Part shown: positions 1 to 6,148 of the stretch, one piece after another | Numbering within the stretch: the first letter of the stretch is position 1 | Layout of the letters: each line of letters starts with the position of its first letter | Assembly: GCA_900547275.1 (NCBI GenBank) | Contig: URGA01000033.1 | Coordinates: 1 to 19,204 of the forward strand | Source of the DNA: an uncultured Oscillospiraceae bacterium | Lineage (GTDB): Bacteria > Bacillota > Clostridia > Oscillospirales > Acutalibacteraceae | Direction: 5' to 3' | DNA length: 19,204 nucleotides | Translations under genes and position numbers: made by a program | Notes under the pieces: generated by a model | The model's database searches: none | Told to the model about the DNA's origin: nothing | Seen by the model: the letters and a program-made list of their open reading frames with translations, nothing else

Positions 1-1
1 C

Positions 2-529
2 TCAAGCGAGCATATGGACAGAGCGCGCGCCGACCATATCGGTATGCTGGCAACTGCTATGAACGCTCTTGCTCTTTGCGACGCGCTTGAACAGCTGGGC
101 GCTGATGTCCGCGTTCAGACAGCTATCGAAATGCGCCAGATTGCTGAGCCGTATATCCGCAACAGAGGAATTCGCCACCTGGAAAAGGGAAGAATTGTTA
201 TTTTCGGCTGCGGAACAGGTTCTCCGTTCTTCTCAACCGATACTGCCGCCGCTCTCCGCGCGGTAGAGATCAATGCCGATGTGCTTCTTAAGGGTACAAA
301 CGTTGACGGCGTATATAATAAAGACCCGAATAAATTTGACGACGCGGTTAAGTATGACGAGGTAACGTTCAGAGAAGTAATCAACAACGACCTGAAGGTT
401 ATGGACTCAACTGCTTTCTCCCTTTGCAAGGATAACAATATGTCTATTCTTGTATTTAATCTTGACGACCCTGACAATATCATTCGCGCTGTAAGCGGCG
501 AACAGATCGGAACCTTGGTTAAGAATTAA
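2..529 (+). CDS. pyrH: UMP kinase (uridylate kinase), 5' end missing
   Basis: Phosphorylates UMP to UDP with ATP in the cytoplasm, in pyrimidine nucleotide synthesis. Only the C-terminal 175 residues are visible; the full protein is normally about 235-240, so the start lies before the window. The reading frame is open from base 2, upstream of the in-frame ATG at 14, which is therefore internal. Family signatures are the GMLATAMNALAL stretch near the left edge, the GTGSPFFSTDTAA nucleotide-binding loop, ADVLLKGTNVDGVY, the LKVMDSTAFSL segment and the usual C-terminal GTLVKN. This is the bacterial hexameric amino-acid-kinase fold, not the eukaryotic UMP/CMP kinase. It sits 30 bases before frr, the usual pyrH-frr pair. 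Nothing looks abnormal in the visible part. Confidence 0.96.
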   Translation, partial: SSEHMDRARADHIGMLATAMNALALCDALEQLGADVRVQTAIEMRQIAEPYIRNRGIRHLEKGRIVIFGCGTGSPFFSTDTAAALRAVEINADVLLKGTNVDGVYNKDPNKFDDAVKYDEVTFREVINNDLKVMDSTAFSLCKDNNMSILVFNLDDPDNIIRAVSGEQIGTLVKN

Positions 530-559
530 CAGCGATAAATACAAAGAGAGGTAAGAAAA

Positions 560-1120
560 ATGGAACTCAGCGAACTCTATTCTAAAACAACAGAAAAAAT
601 GGAAAAATGCATGAACGCTCTTGAGCGCGATTACGCCGCAGTTCGTGCAGGCAGAGCAAATCCTGCCGTTCTTGATAAAGTTATGGTTGACTATTACGGA
701 GTGCCTACTCCGATTAACCAGATGGCGGCTGTCAGCGTGCCTGAGGCAAGAATGCTTGTTATTCAGCCCTGGGATGCTTCAACGCTGAAAGAGATTGAAA
801 AGGCTATCAATAAATCAGACGTGGGCATCAATCCCCAAAATGACGGAAAGGTTATCCGCCTTACCTTCCCTCAGCTTACTGAGGAACACCGTAAGGAGCT
901 TACAAAGGATGTTTCAAAGCGCGGTGAGGAAGCCAAAGTTGCTGTAAGAAATATTCGCCGTGACGCTATGGACGATCTCAAAAAGATGAAGAAAGACAAT
1001 GAGATTACCGAAGATGACCAGAAGGACGGCGAAAAGAAACTTCAGGACATCACCGACGATTATATCAAACAGATTGAAGATGCTGCTAAAAAGAAGGAGC
1101 AGGAAGTTCTTTCAATCTGA
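560..1120 (+). CDS. frr: Ribosome recycling factor
   Basis: RRF splits post-termination ribosomes together with EF-G, freeing subunits and mRNA in the cytoplasm. The protein has 186 residues, essentially the family length (about 185). The N-terminal helix, the VRAGRANPAVLDKV segment, the PINQMAAVSVPEARMLVIQPWD beta domain and the long basic C-terminal helices that build the tRNA-like three-helix bundle are all present. The ATG at 560 is preceded by an AGAGAGG ribosome binding site with about 8 bases of spacing. It lies directly between pyrH and uppS, as in many Firmicutes. No truncation or odd residue is seen. Confidence 0.98.
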   Translation: MELSELYSKTTEKMEKCMNALERDYAAVRAGRANPAVLDKVMVDYYGVPTPINQMAAVSVPEARMLVIQPWDASTLKEIEKAINKSDVGINPQNDGKVIRLTFPQLTEEHRKELTKDVSKRGEEAKVAVRNIRRDAMDDLKKMKKDNEITEDDQKDGEKKLQDITDDYIKQIEDAAKKKEQEVLSI

Positions 1121-1143
1121 CGAAAGGCATATTTTCAATATAA

Positions 1144-1163
1144 GGGCGGCTTTTCAGTCGCCC
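1144..1163 (+). other. Stem-loop in the frr-uppS gap
   Basis: A 7-bp stem (GGGCGGC paired with GTCGCCC, one G-U wobble) closes a 6-base loop. It lies between the frr stop and the uppS start. A TTTT follows only eight bases after the stem, so it is not a convincing intrinsic terminator. It could be an mRNA processing or stability element, or chance. The pairing is seen; the role is unknown. Confidence 0.35.
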
Positions 1164-1177
1164 GATAATGCGTTTTA

Positions 1178-1184
1178 GCGGGAG
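1178..1184 (+). promoter_or_regulatory. Ribosome binding site that sets the uppS start
   Basis: GCGGGAG lies 7 bases before the ATG at 1192. The alternative in-frame ATG at 1168 has no purine-rich site before it, and its leader overlaps the end of the stem-loop region. This makes 1192 the better start. Confidence 0.6.
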
Positions 1185-1191
1185 TTACATT

Positions 1192-1968
1192 ATGGCGTTG
1201 TTTTCAAAAAAAAGCAGTGAAAATGTAAATGAAACTTTTTCTGTTTTGCCCAACCACGTGGGTATCATAATGGACGGAAACGGAAGATGGGCGAAAAAAA
1301 GAGGTTTTCCTAGAACAGCCGGTCATAAGGCAGGAGGCGAAGTTTTTCGTACTATTTCCAAAGCTTGCCAGCGTATCGGAATTCCGTATGTAACCTTTTA
1401 TGCTTTCTCAACGGAAAACTGGAAAAGACCGAAGCAGGAAGTTGACGCGCTGATGGGTCTTTTCAAAGATTATCTTCTTGAAGCGAAAAGCGATATTACT
1501 CAGGCCGGAGAGATAAGGCTGAAATTCATCGGCGAGCGCAGCGGCATCAGAGAGGATCTTTTGCAGCTGATGAACGAGGCGGAAGAGGAGACAGCCCACC
1601 ATACAGGCACTACTGTTTATGTGGCAATAAACTACGGCGGAAGACAGGAAATTGTCCATGCTGTAAATACTCTTCTTCAGCAGGGAAAGACACATATTGA
1701 AGAAGACGACATTTCTTCCAATATTTTCACCGTTCCCGAATGCGATTTGATAATACGTCCCAGCGGCGAACAGAGATTGTCGAATTTCCTGTTGTGGCAG
1801 GGGGGGGGGGGGGGGGTGTTTGTTTGGCAGCTGTTCAATTTCCTGTTGTGGCAGGCGGCTTACAGCGAGTTTTGGTACAGCGATGTGCTGTGGCCTGACT
1901 TTACTGTAGATGATCTTTGCGAAGCGCTCAGAGCTTTTGAAAAGCGTAACCGCCGCTTCGGCGGATAA
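1192..1968 (+). CDS. uppS: Isoprenyl transferase (undecaprenyl-diphosphate synthase) with an in-frame 18-residue insertion
   Basis: Makes the C55 lipid carrier for cell-wall synthesis by adding isopentenyl-PP units to farnesyl-PP at the membrane surface. The cis-prenyltransferase signatures are present: GIIMDGNGRWAKKRG with catalytic D28, AFSTENWKRP, INYGGRQEIV, RPSGEQRLSNFLLWQ with R189, R195 and S197, and the C-terminal WPDF and RNRRFGG. Numbering is from the ATG at 1192, chosen for its GCGGGAG site. As read, the protein has 258 residues. Residues 204-221 are extra: five glycines from a poly-G run, then a block ending in a second NFLLWQ. Removing them (bases 1801-1854) gives a 240-residue protein that runs straight from LLWQ to AAYSEF, as in normal UppS. 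The insertion separates the pyrophosphate-binding R195/S197 from E226, the counterpart of the Mg-binding E213 of the E. coli enzyme, so it should harm activity. Because the gene is essential, I infer an assembly error or an unusual allele. Confidence 0.93.
   Translation: MALFSKKSSENVNETFSVLPNHVGIIMDGNGRWAKKRGFPRTAGHKAGGEVFRTISKACQRIGIPYVTFYAFSTENWKRPKQEVDALMGLFKDYLLEAKSDITQAGEIRLKFIGERSGIREDLLQLMNEAEEETAHHTGTTVYVAINYGGRQEIVHAVNTLLQQGKTHIEEDDISSNIFTVPECDLIIRPSGEQRLSNFLLWQGGGGGVFVWQLFNFLLWQAAYSEFWYSDVLWPDFTVDDLCEALRAFEKRNRRFGG
1783..1854 (+). repeat. 18-base direct repeat flanking a poly-G tract in uppS
   Basis: AATTTCCTGTTGTGGCAG occurs at 1783-1800 and again, identically, at 1837-1854. The two copies are separated by 36 bases that begin with a G run and include a third, degenerate TTTGGCAG. 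The second copy encodes a second NFLLWQ in UppS. The 54-base period keeps the reading frame. Confidence 0.97.
1800..1816 (+). repeat. Homopolymer of 17 G inside uppS
   Basis: Seventeen consecutive G bases, read as GGG codons in uppS. No other homopolymer of this length occurs in the window. Such tracts mutate by slippage and are also a classic signature of poly-G read tails from two-colour sequencing chemistry. The abrupt onset right after a normal uppS sequence that itself ends in G fits the latter. Confidence 0.97.
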
Positions 1969-1991
1969 ATCAAGGCGGATGATTGACCGCC
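1950..1991 (+). other. Two adjacent GC-rich stem-loops at the uppS-cdsA junction
   Basis: CCGCC at 1950-1954 pairs with GGCGG at 1960-1964 across the end of uppS. GGCGG at 1974-1978 pairs with CCGCC at 1987-1991 just before the cdsA ribosome binding site. The arms are interchangeable, so alternative pairings (1950-1954 with 1974-1978) are possible. There is no U-tract, so it is not a terminator. It could affect cdsA translation or simply reflect the Arg/Gly-rich UppS C-terminus. Confidence 0.3.
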
Positions 1992-2007
1992 GAAATAGGA
2001 GAATATT

Positions 2008-2877
2008 ATGAAACAAAGAGTTATAACAGCCGTTGTTCTTTTGGCTGTCCTTGCCCTTGTTGTATGGCAGATCAATACGCCGCTTCTTGTGGCTGTTCTT
2101 GCTTTTCTGTCTGCCGTAGCGGCAAATGAAATAATGAAATGCGCAAAGGTGGAAAACACTTTTATCCGTGTTGTCGGAACAGCTTTTGCCTGTGTTTTCC
2201 CGTTCTTTTCTTCCGAAAAGGCGCTTGAGCCATGGGTTTCGGCAGAAATCTGGAGCAAAGTAACAGACGCGCTTCCCGGTATCGTCTATATAATTGCTCT
2301 TGTTCTTGTATTCCTGCTTGCTATGCTCAAGGGATACGCTTATACAACGTTTGAGGACGTAAGCGTTTCAGTTTTTGCTTCTGCGCTTGTGCCCTTCGGA
2401 TTTTCAACAATCATCCGACTGCGTGATATGTTCCAGATTGAGCAGTTCGGAATTTACCTAATCTTTTACGGCCTTATCTGTGCACTTGCTACAGATACCG
2501 GTGCCCAGCTTACGGGCATGGCTTTCGGCAAGCACAAGATGAGTCCCAATATTTCACCGAAAAAGACAGTGGAAGGCGCTATCGGCGGTCTTATTGTATC
2601 TTTGCTGCTCAACGGCGTTGCAATAATTCTTTATAACCGTTTTGCAGACTTTAAAATGGACGAATTCGCGGCAACCGTTTTGCTGATTGCCTGCCTTCCC
2701 GTTTCGTTTATGGGCATGATGGGAGATCTCAGTGCTTCCGTGCTTAAGCGCAACTTCGGAGTAAAAGACTTCGGAAAGATCTTTCCCGGTCACGGCGGAG
2801 TTATGGACAGATTTGATTCATCTCTTTTTACTCTGCCGATTACATACGCAATTGCGATAACCGTATTTCTTAAATAA
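2008..2877 (+). CDS. cdsA: Phosphatidate cytidylyltransferase (CDP-diacylglycerol synthase)
   Basis: Integral membrane enzyme that converts phosphatidic acid and CTP to CDP-diacylglycerol, the precursor of bacterial phospholipids. The 289-residue protein is hydrophobic along most of its length, with about seven to eight predicted membrane segments beginning at residues 7-40. The conserved SPNISPKKTVEGAIGG segment (about 179-194) and the C-terminal family signature (about 242-271: SASVLKRNFGVKDFG, then PGHGGVMDRFDS) are intact and include the metal-binding aspartates. The ATG at 2008 has a TAGGAGAA site 6-7 bases upstream. It is placed between uppS and dxr, the standard Firmicutes order. No anomaly seen. 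Confidence 0.97.
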   Translation: MKQRVITAVVLLAVLALVVWQINTPLLVAVLAFLSAVAANEIMKCAKVENTFIRVVGTAFACVFPFFSSEKALEPWVSAEIWSKVTDALPGIVYIIALVLVFLLAMLKGYAYTTFEDVSVSVFASALVPFGFSTIIRLRDMFQIEQFGIYLIFYGLICALATDTGAQLTGMAFGKHKMSPNISPKKTVEGAIGGLIVSLLLNGVAIILYNRFADFKMDEFAATVLLIACLPVSFMGMMGDLSASVLKRNFGVKDFGKIFPGHGGVMDRFDSSLFTLPITYAIAITVFLK

Positions 2878-2895
2878 TTTTCACGAGGTGATTTT

Positions 2896-4041
2896 GTGAA
2901 AGCCATTTCTCTTTTAGGCTCTACCGGTTCGATCGGTACCCAGAGCCTGGATGTTTGCAGAATGCATCATTACGATGTCAAATGCCTTACGGCAAATAAA
3001 AACACCGAACTTATGGAAAAGCAGATAAGGGAGTTTAAGCCCGAGGTCGTTTCCATGATGGATGAAGACGCGGCAAAGGAACTGAAAACGAGAGTTGCCG
3101 ACACGTCGACAAAAGTACTTTGCGGAATGGATGGCCTTAAGGCCTGCGCTACTTATGAAGGCGCAGATACCGTGCTTAATTCGGTTGTTGGTATGGTAGG
3201 TCTTGTGCCCACCCTTGATGCGATAAAGGCTCGCAAGACTATTGCCCTGGCAAATAAGGAAACGCTTGTTGCCGGAGGCAGACTTGTTACCGATATGGCG
3301 GCAGAATACGGTGTTTCAATTCTTCCCGTTGACAGCGAACATTCTGCAATTTTCCAATGCCTTCAGGGTTCTCCTGAAAAAAAGGCGCTGAAAAAGATAA
3401 TACTTACGGCGTCCGGCGGTCCTTTCTTCGGTAAGACTTCAGACGAACTGGAAAACGTTACCGCATCTGACGCGCTTCGTCATCCCAACTGGGATATGGG
3501 CGCTAAAATCACCATAGACTCCGCTACAATGATGAACAAGGGTCTTGAGTTTATTGAAGCAAAATGGCTTTTTGACGTTCCTGACGATGCAATTGAAATC
3601 GTTGTTCACCGCGAAAGTGTTGTCCATTCAGCGGTAGTTTACAGCGACAATTCCGTTATCGCTCAGCTTGGCGTTCCTGATATGAGAATTCCAATTCAGT
3701 ATGCGCTTACTTATCCGAAACGCCTTGAAAGTCCCGTAAAAGAACTTTCGCTTGCTGATTACGGCAAACTGACTTTCTTTGAACCGGACTATGAAACGTT
3801 CAAATGCATCAACGTTTGTAAGGACGCAATAAGACAAGGCGGTCTTTGCCCCGCCGCGGCTAACGGAGCGAATGAAGAAAGTGTAAGACTGTTTCTTCAG
3901 GGTAAAATAAAGTTTAACGACATTGCCGTATTAAACCGTGAGGCAATGAATAACTGTAATAATAAGCAGGATTATCAGCTTGAGGATGTCCTCTCTGCTG
4001 ACAGAGCTGCGAGAGATTATGTAATTGAGGCGGTTAAGTGA
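2896..4041 (+). CDS. dxr: 1-deoxy-D-xylulose 5-phosphate reductoisomerase
   Basis: Catalyses the first committed step of the MEP isoprenoid pathway, DXP to 2-C-methyl-D-erythritol 4-phosphate, with NADPH and a divalent metal, in the cytoplasm. It has 381 residues, the family length. Visible motifs are the N-terminal GSTGSIG nucleotide-binding loop (8-14), LPVDSEHSA with metal ligands D146 and E148, TASGGPF, and HPNWDMGAKITIDSATMMNKG followed by E218 as third ligand. The start is GTG at 2896 with GAGGTG five bases upstream; no in-frame ATG gives a complete nucleotide-binding loop. Its stop overlaps the next start in GTGA, so rseP is probably translationally coupled. Together with ispG it shows that this organism uses the MEP route. 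Confidence 0.97.
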   Translation: MKAISLLGSTGSIGTQSLDVCRMHHYDVKCLTANKNTELMEKQIREFKPEVVSMMDEDAAKELKTRVADTSTKVLCGMDGLKACATYEGADTVLNSVVGMVGLVPTLDAIKARKTIALANKETLVAGGRLVTDMAAEYGVSILPVDSEHSAIFQCLQGSPEKKALKKIILTASGGPFFGKTSDELENVTASDALRHPNWDMGAKITIDSATMMNKGLEFIEAKWLFDVPDDAIEIVVHRESVVHSAVVYSDNSVIAQLGVPDMRIPIQYALTYPKRLESPVKELSLADYGKLTFFEPDYETFKCINVCKDAIRQGGLCPAAANGANEESVRLFLQGKIKFNDIAVLNREAMNNCNNKQDYQLEDVLSADRAARDYVIEAVK

Positions 4042-5081
4042 CTTTATCATCTTTGTGGAACACGGTATACCCGATTATTATTGCAATCATATTTTTTGAA
4101 CTGATTATTCTCGTTCACGAGGGCGGCCATTATTTCGCCGCCAGACTGATGAAAATAAAAGTCAACGAGTTTTCAGTTGGCATGGGACCGAAAATTTTTC
4201 AAAAAGAAAAAAACGGAACCTTGTATTCTCTTCGCTGGATACTTTTCGGCGGCTACTGCCAGATGGAGGGAGAGAGCGAAGAATCTTCTGACGAAAACGC
4301 TTTTTCAAAAAAGAGTGTTCCCGCGCGGCTTTTCGTTATCGTAGCCGGCGCGGTAATGAATTTGATTTTAGGCTTTTTAATAGTTCTTATTATCGTCTGC
4401 TCCGGAAATCTTGTGGGAACAACGACGGTGGCAAAGTTTGAAGAAAACGCTGTCAGCGCTCAAAGCGGACTTCAGGCTGGCGATAAAATAAAATCTATAG
4501 ACGGAATGCGCGTGTTTACATCCACCGATGTTACAACAGGATTGTCACGCAGTGCGGACGATACGCTTACTTTCGTTGTGGAACGCGGCGGAGAAACAAA
4601 AACGATAGACGTAACTTTTGCCATGGAGACATACGAGGGCAACAGATTTGTTCAGATGGACTTCTGGCTAAAAGGCGTAGATAAAACTGTTGGCAACGTA
4701 ATAAAAGAAAGTTTCATGCAGACAATTTCCTATGCAAGAATGGTCTTTCTTTCCGTTGCGGATATTATCGGCGGAAGATACGGACTGTCGGATATCAGCG
4801 GTCCGGTGGGATCCGTGTCGTACGTCAGCGAAGCCGTTAAGGTTTCAGCAACGTCGGCGCTGAGACTTATGGCTCTGCTTACTATAAACGTGGGACTTTT
4901 TAATTTGTTCCCGATTCCGGCTCTGGACGGCTGGCGGATGTTCCTGCTGATAGGCGAGGGAATGTGCCGCAAAAAAATTCCTGATAAGGCTGAATGGATA
5001 ATTAACGGAGCAGGACTTATAATTCTTCTCGGATTTATGTGCATTGTAACATTCAGCGATATAACAAAACTGTTTCATTAA
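4038..5081 (+). CDS. rseP: RIP metalloprotease, site-2 protease family (RseP/RasP-like)
   Basis: Membrane-embedded zinc protease that cleaves transmembrane substrates such as anti-sigma factors and remnant signal peptides. The 347-residue protein opens with a membrane segment (about 11-30) carrying HEGGH (H27, E28, H31), the zinc and catalytic site. A second membrane segment lies at about 98-121, one PDZ domain at about 126-196 (with GLQAGDKIKSIDG), and a third and fourth membrane segment at about 275-295 and 321-341. The second zinc motif NLFPIPALDG supplies D297. The family normally reads LDGG here, but this protein has LDGW (W299, codon TGG at 4932). A single PDZ and this length are normal for clostridial members. 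The GTG start overlaps the dxr stop by four bases. Confidence 0.95.
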   Translation: MTLSSLWNTVYPIIIAIIFFELIILVHEGGHYFAARLMKIKVNEFSVGMGPKIFQKEKNGTLYSLRWILFGGYCQMEGESEESSDENAFSKKSVPARLFVIVAGAVMNLILGFLIVLIIVCSGNLVGTTTVAKFEENAVSAQSGLQAGDKIKSIDGMRVFTSTDVTTGLSRSADDTLTFVVERGGETKTIDVTFAMETYEGNRFVQMDFWLKGVDKTVGNVIKESFMQTISYARMVFLSVADIIGGRYGLSDISGPVGSVSYVSEAVKVSATSALRLMALLTINVGLFNLFPIPALDGWRMFLLIGEGMCRKKIPDKAEWIINGAGLIILLGFMCIVTFSDITKLFH

Positions 5082-5098
5082 CACTACAGGTGATTACT

Positions 5099-6148
5099 AT
5101 GAAAAGAAGAGTCAGCAAGAAAATTAAATTAGGCAACACTTATATCGGCGGCGACAGCGAAATACTCGTTCAGTCAATGCTCAACGTGCCTTCAACAGAT
5201 ATTGAGGGGTCCGTAGTTCAGGCAAGAGAACTTGAAGCGGCAGGCTGTCAAGTAATCCGCTTTGCTATTCCCGATGAAGCAGCGCTTGACCTTATCGAGC
5301 CGATAAAAGAGGCGGTCAGCGTACCCCTTGTTGCTGATATACATTTTGATTACCGCCTTGCAATAGCAGCGGCGGAGCGCGGAATTGACAAAATAAGAAT
5401 TAATCCCGGAAATATTGGCGACGACTCCCGCGTTAAGGCTGTTGCGGACGTTTGCCGTCAGAAGGGTATTCCGATCAGAATTGGCGTTAACAGTGGCTCT
5501 CTTGAAAAACATATTCTTGCAAAGTACGGTTCGCCGACACCTGAGGCGATGGTGGAAAGCGCAATGTATCATGCGTCGCTTCTGGAAAAATTCGATTTCG
5601 ACGATATTGTAATTTCAATTAAATCAAGTAACGTGCCGACCATGATTGCCGCCTATGAACTGGCAGCTGAAAAGTGCGATTATCCGCTTCATCTCGGTGT
5701 TACGGAAGCAGGCACGGAGCGAATGGGAATTATCAAATCGGCGGCTGGCATTGGTTCGCTTCTTTGCCACGGAATAGGCGACACTATCCGCGTAAGTCTT
5801 ACAGACGCTCCCGTAAAAGAAGTTTATGCCGCCTTTGATATTCTTCAGGCAATCAGCATGAAAAACGACAGACCGTATCTTATTTCTTGTCCGACCTGCG
5901 GCAGAACGAGAATTGATCTTGTGGCACTTGCGAAACAGGTTGAAGAGCGCCTCAGAGACGTTCATAAACCTATTAAAGTTGCCGTTATGGGATGCGTTGT
6001 AAACGGCCCGGGTGAAGCAAGGGAAGCGGACATCGGAATTGCCGGCGGAGACGGCAGCGGGCTTATATTTAAAAAAGGTGAGATACTTCGCAAGGTGCCT
6101 GAGGATATGCTCCTTGACGAATTGATGAAAGAGATAGATAAATTATAA
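5099..6148 (+). CDS. ispG: 4-hydroxy-3-methylbut-2-en-1-yl diphosphate synthase (flavodoxin-type IspG/GcpE)
   Basis: Iron-sulfur enzyme that reduces ME-cPP to HMBPP, the penultimate MEP pathway step, in the cytoplasm. It has 349 residues from the ATG at 5099, which has AGGTGA five bases upstream. The same frame is open back to an ATG at 5039, but that lies inside rseP and adds residues without family resemblance. The N-terminal TIM barrel contains VQSMLNVPSTD, VADIHFDYRLA and INPGNIG. The C-terminal [4Fe-4S] domain has SCPTCGRTRID (C264, C267) and MGCVVNGPGEA (C299, E306), all four cluster ligands. Its stop TAA shares one base with the polC ATG. It lies where B. subtilis has proS between rasP and polC; ispG at this place is common in Clostridia. 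Confidence 0.97.
   Translation: MKRRVSKKIKLGNTYIGGDSEILVQSMLNVPSTDIEGSVVQARELEAAGCQVIRFAIPDEAALDLIEPIKEAVSVPLVADIHFDYRLAIAAAERGIDKIRINPGNIGDDSRVKAVADVCRQKGIPIRIGVNSGSLEKHILAKYGSPTPEAMVESAMYHASLLEKFDFDDIVISIKSSNVPTMIAAYELAAEKCDYPLHLGVTEAGTERMGIIKSAAGIGSLLCHGIGDTIRVSLTDAPVKEVYAAFDILQAISMKNDRPYLISCPTCGRTRIDLVALAKQVEERLRDVHKPIKVAVMGCVVNGPGEAREADIGIAGGDGSGLIFKKGEILRKVPEDMLLDELMKEIDKL

Noticed and set aside
1168..1191. Upstream in-frame ATG at 1168 as the uppS start
   Set aside because: No ribosome binding site precedes it, while the ATG at 1192 has GCGGGAG at good distance; the extra eight residues match nothing in the family.
1800..1816. G-quadruplex or regulatory RNA element in uppS
   Set aside because: The run is one unbroken homopolymer within a coding insertion with a flanking duplication; artefact or slippage explains it without a structured element.
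5039..5098. ATG at 5039 as the ispG start
   Set aside because: It lies inside rseP and adds 20 residues unlike the family; ATG at 5099 has AGGTGA upstream and gives the normal length.
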